From positions 2,016,523 through 2,080,522 of the forward strand of contig NZ_KB911579.1 in NCBI RefSeq assembly GCF_000383575.1: DNA of 64,000 nucleotides, written 5' to 3'. The notes below the pieces were generated by a model, which was not told the origin of the DNA, did no database searches, and was given only the letters and a program-made list of their open reading frames with translations. The translations under genes and the position numbers were made by a program. Source of the DNA: Salinispora oceanensis. GTDB taxonomy: Bacteria; Actinomycetota; Actinomycetes; Mycobacteriales; Micromonosporaceae. This document shows, one piece after another, positions 1 through 7,995 of the stretch. Within the stretch, counting starts at the first letter, position 1. Each line of letters starts with the position of its first letter.

Positions 1-104
1 GCATCCTGCGCCTCACCCAGATCACCACCCAGCGCATAAAGCACCGTGACAACCCGATGTCGCGTGCTGCGGTAAAACTCCGCGAAACCGTCTTCCGCAT
101 CCAC
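1..104 (-). CDS. RNA polymerase sigma factor, SigE family (N-terminal part, cut by window edge)
   Basis: Only the first 34 codons are inside the window, read leftward from a GTG at 102-104. The translation (VDAEDGFAEFYRSTRHRV...) is identical to the start of the complete sigma factor at 1529-2029, and bases 1-106 match 1926-2031 with no difference. It would be region 2 of a SigE-family (sigma-70 group IV-like) factor. The start is preceded by a GAGGGGTGGAG ribosome-binding-like stretch. Whether the rest of the gene is intact cannot be seen. The perfect identity to the neighbouring copy points to recent duplication or gene conversion. Confidence 0.8.
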   Translation of the reverse strand, partial: MDAEDGFAEFYRSTRHRVVTVLYALGGDLGEAQD

Positions 105-400
105 TAGGCTCCACCCCTCTCAACTTCGCCACTATCACCCGCCACGAACCAGGACGGTTGCCGAAAACATCCAGCGATCGACATCACAGTGAAGAACCAA
201 CTGGTCCTAGCCGACCGGCTGCGTCCACGGACGCGATGTAGGACTTGCCCGTAATAGGCGTGCTGCGTAGATAGGTAACAATCCCGTGATAGGGGTCTTG
301 CGTCACGCCTGGTCTCGTCCCGGATCGGCGGCGTCCAGCCCGGGCCCTCCACCACGGCGAGGCCCGGAGCCGGGAATCATCTCAACAGGCGGCGTCGATG
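105..400. other. Duplicated sigma-gene upstream region; no gene recognised
   Basis: This is the upstream side of the truncated sigma gene. Roughly 105-235 resembles 2032-2150, the upstream region of the complete sigma copy, but with many substitutions (for example the shared actatcacccgccacgaa block). From about 240 to 400 no coding pattern or known element was recognised. Open frames here have no family resemblance and lie outside the duplicated coding region. Confidence 0.5.
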
Positions 401-526
401 GGCCACCAGTTCGCCCTGTCGCACGAAGAGCCAACGGGACGTCAGGTCGCCGATCCGACCAACCAGCAACGACTCGTCCCCCGCGAGGTCCGAGGCGAAG
501 ACCTCCATCCCCTTGCTGCTGTCCGG
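401..526 (-). pseudogene. Remnant of the sigma-linked membrane protein (C-terminal fragment)
   Basis: About 42 codons read on the minus strand (PDSSKGMEVFASDLAGDESL...RWLFVRQGELVA) align with the C-terminal part of the membrane protein at 661-1536 (PDSSLSILAEDLAGADSVL...RWLFVRQGDLVA). The match stops at RQGELVA; the following residues (HRRRLL) are unrelated and a stop follows at 377-379. The upstream part of the frame has no resemblance to the intact protein, and no signal or transmembrane segment is present. It is best read as what remains of a second copy of the partner gene after duplication of the sigma module. Confidence 0.7.
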
Positions 527-660
527 GTCTCGGGGCTTACCGCCGGCCACCTCCCGCCGAACGTTTCCATCACAGCCGGCCGGCGGCGCCCGCCGAAGTA
601 GTGTGCAGAGACCGTAGCCAGGGCCCTCCGCTGCGGGAGAGCCCTGGCCCATAGCTCAGC

Positions 661-1536
661 TCAGCAAGCGTCGGTACCAGCACAGAGACGTGCTGCCACC
701 TTCTGCGCGAGTGGCCTCGCCTCGGCTCCGGTCGTTTGGTACTCAAGGTCCAGTTGAGCAACCAGGTCGCCCTGCCGGACGAAGAGCCACCGGTTGGGGA
801 TGCCCTGGATCACACCGGCAACCAGCACCGAATCCGCACCGGCCAGGTCCTCGGCCAGGATCGAAAGCGAACTGTCAGGGACGAGCATCTTGCAGCCCGC
901 GACAAACTGGCGCACGTTCTCCATCACGGTGAGCGCATCGTCGCCCGAATGGCGGGTGACCCGTTGGTTGATCCACTCGGTCGGCGACCGGTAGACCATG
1001 CCGCGTCGACCCACCTCACCCTCCAATAGGGATGGCTGCTCGCTGCTGCAGTAGATGGCCACCGATTCCAGTGCCCAGTCCCCGTCCAGGTCGTCCTTGA
1101 CGGCCTCGAAGCCGTCGGGGAAGTCGGAGGCTTTCAGCATCGCGGCTGCCGGGACTGTCTGCGGCGGTGGCTCCGACTGAGCCGGGGCCGGAGCCACCGG
1201 ACTGCTGGGCGTCGTCGACGGCGCCTGCGTCGGCGAGGGTGGGCGGGAGGGCGTCGGGCTGCTGCTGGGGCTAGGCGAAATACTGGGCGAGAGGCTGGGC
1301 GAAGTGCTGGGTGAGGGGCTGTTCGTCGCGGGTGGTGCCGGTGGCGCCGGTTCCCGGCCTTCGGCCAGGGCCACCGCACCAGTAGCAACCACAGCGACAG
1401 CGACAACGCTTGCCAAACCAGCAACAAGACGGGTCTGCCGGGTCCGCCGCCGGGCACGCGCACGCACCTGATCAACCGGATCCCAATTCAAAGCTTCAGT
1501 ATCACGATACAACTCGGAAAAAAACGAATCAGACAT
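661..1536 (-). CDS. Sigma-linked single-pass membrane protein with Pro/Ser-rich linker
   Basis: This is a 291-residue protein of unknown function. The ATG at 1536 overlaps the sigma-factor stop by 8 bases and has GGAGG just upstream, so the two genes are translationally coupled. Residues 1-40 form a short charged cytoplasmic head (MSDSFFSELYRDTEALNWDP). A transmembrane segment follows near 41-60 (LVAGLASVVAVAVVATGAVAL), then a long Pro/Ser/Thr linker with repeated SPSPS/SPTPS units, and then a folded extracytoplasmic domain with four cysteines. The layout and coupling match anti-sigma or sigma-regulated membrane proteins paired with SigE-family factors. No zinc-binding anti-sigma motif (HxxxCxxC) is visible, so an anti-sigma role is inference only. 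A broken second copy lies at 401-526. Confidence 0.75.
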   Translation of the reverse strand: MSDSFFSELYRDTEALNWDPVDQVRARARRRTRQTRLVAGLASVVAVAVVATGAVALAEGREPAPPAPPATNSPSPSTSPSLSPSISPSPSSSPTPSRPPSPTQAPSTTPSSPVAPAPAQSEPPPQTVPAAAMLKASDFPDGFEAVKDDLDGDWALESVAIYCSSEQPSLLEGEVGRRGMVYRSPTEWINQRVTRHSGDDALTVMENVRQFVAGCKMLVPDSSLSILAEDLAGADSVLVAGVIQGIPNRWLFVRQGDLVAQLDLEYQTTGAEARPLAQKVAARLCAGTDAC

Positions 1537-2029
1537 GATTGACCTCCTCCGGAAACGAGGTGTCAAGAAGGACAGCAAGAGCTTTACGCCCACGAGCAAG
1601 ACGAGCCTTCACAGTGCCCGTCGGCGCACCCGTCTGATCAGCAATCTCAGCAACAGACAGATCCACCAGATGATGCAAGACAACCGCCTCCCGCTGCTCA
1701 CTCGGCAACTGCCGCAACGCAGCTACCAACGCCACAGTGTTCTCCGACGGAGGCCCAGCGGCCGCACCGACACCATGCCGGCGATACGCAGAAATTCCAT
1801 TACGAATCTTGCGCCAACGATTCACCAACCGCCGGTGCCCAACAGTCCGCACCCACGCCTCCGGATCGTCGTACGTGCTGATCTTCGACCAACGCTGCCA
1901 AGCCCGCACATACGCCTCCTGCGCAGCATCCTGCGCCTCACCCAGATCACCACCCAGCGCATAAAGCACCGTGACAACCCGATGTCGCGTGCTGCGGTAA
2001 AACTCCGCGAAACCGTCTTCCGCATCCAC
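1529..2029 (-). CDS. RNA polymerase sigma factor, SigE family
   Basis: A 166-residue sigma factor. Region 2 covers about residues 8-70 (FAEFYRSTRHRVVTVLYALGG, then AQDAAQEAYVRAWQRW), and region 4 about 110-155 (LPSEQREAVVLHHLVDLS, IADQTGAPTGTVKARLARGRK, a helix-turn-helix). Length and the YxRAW motif fit the actinobacterial SigE subfamily of ECF-like factors. The GTG at 2029 was chosen because the same start and a GAGGGGGTGGAG element upstream are kept in the partial duplicate at 1-104, where an in-frame extension is not conserved. It directs transcription of unknown targets and is followed, with an 8-base overlap, by a membrane-protein gene that is its likely regulator or partner. It diverges from the ABC transporter at 2155. 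Confidence 0.9.
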   Translation of the reverse strand: MDAEDGFAEFYRSTRHRVVTVLYALGGDLGEAQDAAQEAYVRAWQRWSKISTYDDPEAWVRTVGHRRLVNRWRKIRNGISAYRRHGVGAAAGPPSENTVALVAALRQLPSEQREAVVLHHLVDLSVAEIADQTGAPTGTVKARLARGRKALAVLLDTSFPEEVNHV

Positions 2030-2154
2030 TACGCTCCACCCCCTCTTAACTTCGCCACTATCACCCGCCACGAAGCAAGACGGTTGCCCAGAGACACCCA
2101 ACAATCGCCACCACAGTGGAAGACTGGCTGGCCCTGGCCGACTACGGTTTACGA

Positions 2155-2919
2155 ATGACAGCAGAGCACCCCGCCCTCGCGCTGCGCGGTCTGGTGAAGC
2201 GCTTCGACGCGAAGATGGCCGTGGCCGGCGTTGACCTGACCGTGCCGGCCGGCTCGTTCTACGGGCTCCTCGGGCCCAACGGCGCCGGCAAGACGACCAC
2301 GTTGTCAATGGCCGTGGGGCTGCTCCGGCCAGATGCCGGCGGCGCCTGGGTGCTCGGCCACGACGTCTGGGCCGACCCGGTACGGGCGAAGCAGCTCCTC
2401 GGCGTCATGCCCGACGGCGTACGCCTCTTCGACCGGCTCAGCGGCGCCGAGCTGCTCGCGTACCACGGCCTGCTGCGTGGCATGGACCCGGCGGTGGTCA
2501 ACCAACGCGCGGCGGAGCTGCTGGACGTACTCGCGCTCGCCGACGCCGGCCGGACCCTGGTGGTGGACTACTCGGCCGGGATGAAAAAGAAGATTGGCCT
2601 GGCCTGCGCGCTGCTACACGGCCCCCGGCTGCTGGTGCTGGACGAGCCGTTCGAGGCGGTCGACCCGGTGTCGGCGGCACTGATCCGGGACATCCTCACG
2701 CGGTACGTCACCGGCGGTGGCACCGTCGTCTTCTCCAGTCATGTGATGGAGGTCGTGGAGCGGCTCTGCTCGCACGTGGCGATCCTCGCCGACGGCGCCA
2801 TCAAGCGGGTCGGCACCCTGGACGAGGTCCGCGGAGAGCAGACGCTGGAGCAGGTCTTCGTGACGGTCGTCGGCGGACGCACCGCGACCGGTGAGGAGCT
2901 GGCGTGGCTGTCGCGGTGA
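2155..2919 (+). CDS. ABC transporter ATP-binding protein
   Basis: The nucleotide-binding subunit (254 aa) of an ABC-2-like exporter. Walker A is GPNGAGKTT near residue 41-49, the signature motif is the YSAGM variant common in this exporter group, Walker B is LLVLDEP, and the switch histidine is in FSSH. The ATG at 2155 was chosen over a GTG at 2116 because family members begin a few residues before the ALRGLVKRF strand. No Shine-Dalgarno sequence is visible, so the message may be leaderless. The stop overlaps the permease start by 16 bases, so both subunits are made from one transcript. The substrate is unknown; drug, lipid or peptide efflux are possible. Confidence 0.9.
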   Translation: MTAEHPALALRGLVKRFDAKMAVAGVDLTVPAGSFYGLLGPNGAGKTTTLSMAVGLLRPDAGGAWVLGHDVWADPVRAKQLLGVMPDGVRLFDRLSGAELLAYHGLLRGMDPAVVNQRAAELLDVLALADAGRTLVVDYSAGMKKKIGLACALLHGPRLLVLDEPFEAVDPVSAALIRDILTRYVTGGGTVVFSSHVMEVVERLCSHVAILADGAIKRVGTLDEVRGEQTLEQVFVTVVGGRTATGEELAWLSR

Positions 2920-4595
2920 CCGACGCGGTATCCGATGTGGGGGCGGCCCGGCGGGTCTCGGCCTGGCACTTCGTCCGACTCAAGCTGCGGGTGCTGGGCA
3001 ACAACTTCCGGGGCCAGGGTTGGCGGGTCGGCCTCTTCGTGCTCGGCGCGTTCGTTGGGCTCTGGTTCGCTGCCTTCGGCTTCTTCCTCTTCGCCGCTCC
3101 GGGCCTCGCCGGCAACGACCAGTACGCGACGCTGCTGGCGGCCTTGGGTGGTGGGCTGGTGGTGCTGGGCTGGTTCCTGCTGCCGCTGATCTTCTTCGGG
3201 GTCGACGAGACGCTGGACCCGGCCCGCTTCGCGCTGCTTCCGCTGCCCCGCCGGACCCTGGTCACGGGTCTCTTCGCGGCGGCGCTGGTCAGTGTTCCGG
3301 CGGTCGCCGTGCTGCTGGCCGCCACCGGTTTGGTCTTCACCGCGGGGGTCTTCGGCGGCTGGCCGGCCGCCCTCACGCAGGCGGTCGGGGTGCTGGCGGG
3401 CCTACTGCTCTGCGTCGCCGCCGCCCGCGCCGTCACCAGCGCCTTCGCCACGATGCTGCGTTCGCGTCGGGTCCGCGACCTGGCCGCGGTCCTGCTGGCG
3501 GGGGCCGCCGCCCTCATCGCCCCGGTGCAGCTGGCCGCCGCCGCCGCGCTGCAGGACGCGGACTGGGACCGGCTGGCCGCGGTGGCGGCCGTGGTCGGCT
3601 GGACACCGTTCGGCGCGCCGTGGACGATCGGCATCGAGGTCGCGCAGGGGCGGGTCTGGGCCGCACCGGTGAAGCTGATGATCACGGCATTCACCGTGGT
3701 GGCGCTGCTGCTCTGGTGGTCTCGCTCACTGGAGTCGGCGATGATCGGCACCGCGAGCAGCGGCAGGACGTCAACCCGGTCACCGGCGACCGGCACCGCT
3801 GTCACGCAGCTCTTCCCCCGGCTGCTGGGCTGGCTCCCCCGGGGCCGCTTCGGCGCGTTGGTGGCGCGGGAGGCACGCTACTGGTGGCGGGACGCCCGCC
3901 GACGGGCGAACCTGATCACGTTGGCCGTGGTCGGCCTCTTCGTCCCGGTCATGCTCAACCTCGGCAGCGCCGGCCTCACCGGGGGCGGCGGCGCCACGGA
4001 AAGCTCGTCCCCGGTCCTGGTCACTCTCTCCATGGTCTTCGTCGGGGTGCTCGCCGCCACGACCCTGGCCAACCAGTTCGGCTTCGACGGCAGCGCGTAC
4101 GCAGCGCATGTGGTGGTGGGGGTGCCGGGCGCGGTGGAGCTGCGGGCCCGGATTGCGGCGTTCTCGCTCTACCTGCTGCCGCTGGTTCTGCTCATCTCCG
4201 GGGTGCTCGCCCTCCTGGTGCTGGGGCAGCCGGGGTGGATCGGCCTGACGGCGGGGAGCCTGCTCGCCACCTTCGGCGCCGGGCTCGCGGTCAACACCCT
4301 GCTGTCGGTACTCGGGGCGTTCTCGTTACCGGAGACGAGCAACCCGTTCGCGATGAACAGCGGCGCCGGGGTGGCCCGCAGCCTCCTCGCCATTCTGTCC
4401 ATGCTCGCCTCGGCGGTCGCGGTGATCCCGATGGTGGCAGCCGCCGCGCTACTCGGCGACGTCTGGCTCTGGCTGGCCCTGCCGGTCGGCGCGGCGTACG
4501 GGCTGGGGGCGGCGCTGCTCGGCGCCTACCTGGCCGGCGACGTGCTGGACCGGCGGCAGCCCGAACTACTGGCGACCATCACCCCCCGTCGCTGA
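2904..4595 (+). CDS. ABC transporter permease, multi-spanning
   Basis: A 563-residue integral membrane protein with about twelve hydrophobic segments, for example near 38-62, 78-100 and 115-140 and a series to the C terminus. It starts at a GTG inside the last codons of the ATPase gene, which marks them as a single transporter. Its size and spread of helices fit a fused two-half permease of the kind annotated in actinobacteria as exporters of unknown substrate. A second in-frame GTG (2916) could also be the start. Nothing in the sequence identifies the cargo. It lies between two sigma-factor modules, and regulation by one of them is possible but unproven. Confidence 0.85.
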   Translation: MAVAVTDAVSDVGAARRVSAWHFVRLKLRVLGNNFRGQGWRVGLFVLGAFVGLWFAAFGFFLFAAPGLAGNDQYATLLAALGGGLVVLGWFLLPLIFFGVDETLDPARFALLPLPRRTLVTGLFAAALVSVPAVAVLLAATGLVFTAGVFGGWPAALTQAVGVLAGLLLCVAAARAVTSAFATMLRSRRVRDLAAVLLAGAAALIAPVQLAAAAALQDADWDRLAAVAAVVGWTPFGAPWTIGIEVAQGRVWAAPVKLMITAFTVVALLLWWSRSLESAMIGTASSGRTSTRSPATGTAVTQLFPRLLGWLPRGRFGALVAREARYWWRDARRRANLITLAVVGLFVPVMLNLGSAGLTGGGGATESSSPVLVTLSMVFVGVLAATTLANQFGFDGSAYAAHVVVGVPGAVELRARIAAFSLYLLPLVLLISGVLALLVLGQPGWIGLTAGSLLATFGAGLAVNTLLSVLGAFSLPETSNPFAMNSGAGVARSLLAILSMLASAVAVIPMVAAAALLGDVWLWLALPVGAAYGLGAALLGAYLAGDVLDRRQPELLATITPRR

Positions 4596-4694
4596 AAACT
4601 TCGACCCGTTGAACCGCAACCCTCGATGGTGTCAAGGGGTCTGCTGAGTAGTGCCGCGATCAGGCGGCCAGCCAGCAGGGGAGGCGCCAACGTG

Positions 4695-5255
4695 ATGGTA
4701 GGGACACACGGCCCGGGGGAAACCCGGGAAGAACCGCCACCCGCGGTCACGGAGGGCGCGGGTGGTGTGGGTGACAGCTTCGAGGAGTTCTACGCCGCCA
4801 CCTTCCAACCATTGATGCTCCAGCTCTACGCCTACACAGCCGACGTTGACCAGGCCCGCGACGCGGTCCAGGAGGCATTCAGCCGGGCCTGGCCCCGCTG
4901 GAACAAACTGGTCCACTACGACCACCCAGCGGCTTGGATCCGCACCGTCGCCATGAACGTCGCCCGCAACCGCTGGCGTCGGCTCCGCGCCGCCCGCGCG
5001 CATGCCCGCTTCCGCCGCGACGACGTCACCGAAGGACCAAGCCCAGACCGGGTGGCGCTGGCCCGCGCACTCGCCACGCTGCCCGAAAAGCAGCGACGGG
5101 CCATAGTCCTCTTCCACGTGGCCGACCTCAGCATCACCGAGATCGCCGACCAGGAAGGAGCCGCTACCGGCACCGTGAAGTCCTGGCTGCACCGAGGCCG
5201 GGCCGCACTAGCCGCCGCACTCTCCGACTCGGGGACGGAGGAAGCCGATGCCTGA
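4695..5255 (+). CDS. RNA polymerase sigma factor, SigE family
   Basis: A 186-residue SigE-type sigma factor. Region 2 is at about 28-95 (FEEFYAATFQPLMLQLYAY, QARDAVQEAFSRAWPRW) and region 4 at about 125-175 (LPEKQRRAIVLFHVADLSITE, then the GTVKSWLHRGRAAL recognition helix). The ATG at 4695 (or the GTG at 4692) is preceded by AGGGGAGG about ten bases upstream; an in-frame start at 4626 would add an unconserved tail. The gene ends with an 8-base overlap into the next gene, the same arrangement as at 1529-1536. It is related to, but clearly diverged from, the duplicated factor at the left end. Confidence 0.9.
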   Translation: MVGTHGPGETREEPPPAVTEGAGGVGDSFEEFYAATFQPLMLQLYAYTADVDQARDAVQEAFSRAWPRWNKLVHYDHPAAWIRTVAMNVARNRWRRLRAARAHARFRRDDVTEGPSPDRVALARALATLPEKQRRAIVLFHVADLSITEIADQEGAATGTVKSWLHRGRAALAAALSDSGTEEADA

Positions 5256-6513
5256 GAACGACAACACCCCAGACCTGGACGACTTCTTCACCGCATTCAA
5301 CTCAGGTGGACCACTGGCGATACCAGCCGGCGCCGTCGCCGCACAGCACGTCGCCCGCCGCCGTCGTACCACCCGGCTGGTCGCCGCCGGTGTCCTAGCC
5401 GTGGCGGTACTCGCCGCGACCCCAGCCATCGCCGCTACCTGGCCCGATCAGGATCCACCCGTACCACCAGCCAACACACCGACACCGGAACCGCCCCCGA
5501 CGACGTCTCCGGCTCCATCCAGCTCCCCCAACCCGTCCGCCTCCCCAACCCCGTCGGCCACACCCAGCACCGCACCACCGGACGGCCAGATCGGGAAGAC
5601 GGAGCTCGGCAACGCCACGCTGGAGCTCCCCGCCTGGCCCGATTACCTGAAGGACCACTGCCCAGCAGGACGAGTGAAGTTCTCCGACGGCACCGCCCAG
5701 CTCGCGCCCAACTCGGAACTCCGGATCGCAATCTCCGAGGTCAGCCACGTCGACTTCGATCGGGACGGAGCGAAGGAGACGGCCGCTTTGATCAACTGCA
5801 GTGGGATTGAGATGGGCGAGTCGCGGGTCCTCGCCTTTGACCGGGACGCCTCCGACAACATCGTGACGATGGGTCTGGTGACCGGGCACACCGGCGACAT
5901 CGCCTGGATCAAGGGGATCCGCGCGAAAGGCACCGCCGTCGAGGTGGAGGTCGTGGACGCAGCCGGCGAAGGAGTCGTGGACGGGTTCGCACAGTCGCAG
6001 TGGCGGGCCTACTCCTTCTCGGGCAAGGGCTTCGTCCAGTCTGGCGGACCGAGCACGTTCCCGCCGAACCCGCACGTCAGCGACCTCTCCATCAGCGGGC
6101 ATGACGTGCAGCTCGTGCCAGATGGCGCGGACACGGCGTCCGGCACGCTGAGCCTGACCGTCAGCAACCAGGGTCCGCAGCGGGCCACCGACCCCTTTCT
6201 GACGGTGGATCTGCCAAGTGAGGTCACGATCACCTCGCCACCCGCGAAGTGCGAGACGTCGAAGACTCCGAGCGGTACGCGCTATCGATGCTGGCTGCCG
6301 GCGCTGGCGGTGAATGCCGACTCCGTCGTCAACCTTCCGCTGTCCGCGCCGCAATCCGTACTCGGAGGGGCGCAGCCCAGCCAGTGGGACGCCAACATCG
6401 TCTGGGGTTTCACCGGAACAGAAACCGGAGACGGCAAAGGCTGGCCCTACCCCGAGCCCGACGGCGCCGAGGCCGACAACTCAGCGAAGGGAAACCTGCT
6501 GCCAGCCCCGTAA
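5248..6513 (+). CDS. Sigma-linked membrane-anchored extracytoplasmic protein
   Basis: A 421-residue protein of unknown function, translationally coupled to the sigma factor (ATG inside the sigma stop region). A short cytoplasmic head (MPENDNTPDLDDFFTAFNSG) and basic patch are followed by a transmembrane helix near residues 44-62 (VAAGVLAVAVLAATPAIAA) and a Pro/Ser/Thr linker (70-115). The C-terminal 300 residues are extracytoplasmic. One part is a compact domain with DxDxD-like acidic loops (DFDRDGAKE) and a Cys pair. The last part (about 275-380) resembles a DUF11/CARDB-like beta sandwich (SLTVSNQGPQRATDPFLTVDLPS). The architecture matches the protein at 661-1536, so the pair is probably a sensor or regulator of its sigma factor. 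That role is inferred from position only. Confidence 0.75.
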   Translation: MPENDNTPDLDDFFTAFNSGGPLAIPAGAVAAQHVARRRRTTRLVAAGVLAVAVLAATPAIAATWPDQDPPVPPANTPTPEPPPTTSPAPSSSPNPSASPTPSATPSTAPPDGQIGKTELGNATLELPAWPDYLKDHCPAGRVKFSDGTAQLAPNSELRIAISEVSHVDFDRDGAKETAALINCSGIEMGESRVLAFDRDASDNIVTMGLVTGHTGDIAWIKGIRAKGTAVEVEVVDAAGEGVVDGFAQSQWRAYSFSGKGFVQSGGPSTFPPNPHVSDLSISGHDVQLVPDGADTASGTLSLTVSNQGPQRATDPFLTVDLPSEVTITSPPAKCETSKTPSGTRYRCWLPALAVNADSVVNLPLSAPQSVLGGAQPSQWDANIVWGFTGTETGDGKGWPYPEPDGAEADNSAKGNLLPAP

Positions 6514-6526
6514 TCAACACACGGAG

Positions 6527-6560
6527 CCGCCCAGCGATCGCCACCTCGGTCGCTGGGCGG
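6527..6560. terminator. Hairpin between convergent genes
   Basis: Perfect 11-base inverted repeat (CCGCCCAGCGA / TCGCTGGGCGG) with a 12-base loop, 13 bases after the stop at 6513 and 51 bases from the convergent DUF397 stop. There is no U-tract, as is usual for terminators in this GC range. It could serve both strands. Confidence 0.65.
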
Positions 6561-6611
6561 ACGGCGCGTCCGCCGGTCACGCGGGGCGCAGCCAGGCGGG
6601 CCCGCTGCCGG

Positions 6612-6797
6612 TCAGCGGAGGCGGGTAGCGGCGACGAACGTGCGCCAGGACTCGGGGCCGAACGTCAACGCGGGGCCGGCCCGGTCCTTGCTGTCCCGCA
6701 CCAACACCACCCCGGCCAGATTGTCCGCCACCTCGACACAGTTGCCTTCATTGGCCGACCTGGTTGGCTTCCGCCATCGTGGCTCGGCACTCATCAT
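6612..6797 (-). CDS. DUF397 domain protein
   Basis: A 61-residue small protein (MMSAEPRWRKPTRSANEGNCVEVA...VLVRDSKDRAGPALTF...WRTFV), matching the actinobacterial DUF397 pattern: W-K-S-x-N-G-N-C-V-E-V-A, then V-R-D-S-K, then L-x-F-x-x-x-x-W. The ATG overlaps the stop of the upstream HTH gene by four bases (ATGA), so the two are coupled. In Streptomyces such small proteins form pairs with WhiJ/AbaA-type regulators and affect development, and they are also described as toxin-like partners. Here the role is unknown. Confidence 0.85.
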   Translation of the reverse strand: MMSAEPRWRKPTRSANEGNCVEVADNLAGVVLVRDSKDRAGPALTFGPESWRTFVAATRLR

Positions 6798-7579
6798 GGC
6801 GTCACCTTCAGCTTGTTGATCATATCGATGGAGACACGTTCGTTCAGGGCCTCGCCGAGTAGATGCTCCCACTTGCGCTGCACCAAGCGTATCCACTCCG
6901 GGTAGTCAGCGATCTGTCCCCGGGCCGCGTTGTCGAGGCAGAGCAGATTGTCGCTTCCGGGGAGTTCCGCGATCACGAAACCCCCACCCATGGAGGCGTG
7001 GGCACCAACCTCGAGCGGCAGGATGTGTAGGCGCACCTGCGGTAGCTCGACCGCTTCGAGTAACCGACTGAGCTGCCGATCCATGACAGCACGCCCTCCG
7101 ACAGGTCGGTGCAGGGCACTCTCGTCAATTACAAACACGCACTCGGACGACTCGTTCTGATGGAGGACCAGCTGCCGCCTCATCCGGAGACTGACGAGTT
7201 CCTCCACCCGCTCGGTTCGGTACAATCCGCCCGCCGAAACCACCGCTCGCGCATACTCCTCGGTTTGCAGGGGGCCGGGGATCAGACAGGGTTCGAAGTA
7301 ACACAGTCGGACTGCTCGCTCTTCGTGCCCCGGCCAGGATTCAAACCAGGACGGCCCACCCCTGCCCTCATCCTCCTGGAGCAGAATGGTGAGGAGTCCT
7401 CCCGTTCCTAATGCCTGATCGGCAGCAACGGCGAACTCCATGGTTGGGCGACGCCGGCCGGTTTCGATCGCAGCCACGGTGGACGGGCTCCATCTGATCG
7501 AAGCGGCTAGCGCCTCCTGTGACATTTCTGCGCCCGCCCGAGCAGCCTTGAGTGCCCGGATCCACATCTCGACGTTCAT
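6794..7579 (-). CDS. Helix-turn-helix regulator, XRE family with DUF5753 domain
   Basis: A 261-residue DNA-binding protein. An XRE-type helix-turn-helix occupies about residues 8-62 (SQEALAASIRWSPSTVAAIETGRRRP). The remainder is the DUF5753 ligand/partner domain (PGPLQTEEYARAV, RQLSRLLEAVELPQVRLHILPLEVGAH, GGFVIAELP). The ATG at 7579 was preferred; a GTG two codons upstream (7585) is possible. It forms a two-gene unit with the DUF397 gene. These pairs are numerous in actinobacteria, act as morphogenesis or antibiotic regulators in Streptomyces (WhiJ family), and are formally similar to antitoxin/toxin pairs. The target is not apparent. Confidence 0.9.
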   Translation of the reverse strand: MNVEMWIRALKAARAGAEMSQEALAASIRWSPSTVAAIETGRRRPTMEFAVAADQALGTGGLLTILLQEDEGRGGPSWFESWPGHEERAVRLCYFEPCLIPGPLQTEEYARAVVSAGGLYRTERVEELVSLRMRRQLVLHQNESSECVFVIDESALHRPVGGRAVMDRQLSRLLEAVELPQVRLHILPLEVGAHASMGGGFVIAELPGSDNLLCLDNAARGQIADYPEWIRLVQRKWEHLLGEALNERVSIDMINKLKVTP

Positions 7580-7770
7580 CCTCACCTACCAGGTAAGTAC
7601 GTGACCGCGTTCTGTAGTAAGCACTGGCATCCTCCCCCGCCCGGAGCACCGAGTCCAGGGTGGAAGCTGCGCGGCCCGGCTGGTGGAGGCGACGACCCGG
7701 TGGTCGGTCCTGCGTCGGGTCGCCCCGGTCACTTTCGGTCGGGGCGGCCCGCTAGCTGGAGGAGGCAGCG

Positions 7771-7995
7771 ATGCTCAGACTGTTCCGACGAAACAGCGCG
7801 TCGCGGTGGTACCGCCGCAGGGGCCGGCCGCCGGCATTCAGCCCACGGGGCACGACGGCGTTGGGGCGGGCGCCAGCCCCGCCGCAACAGCCTCCAGCGT
7901 GGGCCAGCTGGCCCACGCTGGAGTCACCCCGACCGGGCCGAGCGGGCTGGCTGACCCCGGCGCAGACCTGGCGGGCCAACGGTGGCCGCTGGTGA
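7771..7995 (+). CDS. Small basic, proline-rich protein of unknown function
   Basis: A 74-residue protein starting MLRLFRRNSASRWYRRR and ending with a tryptophan-rich half (PAWASWPTLE, LTPAQTWRANGG). The case for a real gene is a strong GGAGGAGG ribosome-binding site eight bases before the ATG and a four-base stop/start overlap (GTGA) with the next gene. There is no signal peptide or transmembrane helix. No family was recognised. Function is probably tied to the coupled flavin-reductase-like gene. Confidence 0.65.
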   Translation: MLRLFRRNSASRWYRRRGRPPAFSPRGTTALGRAPAPPQQPPAWASWPTLESPRPGRAGWLTPAQTWRANGGRW

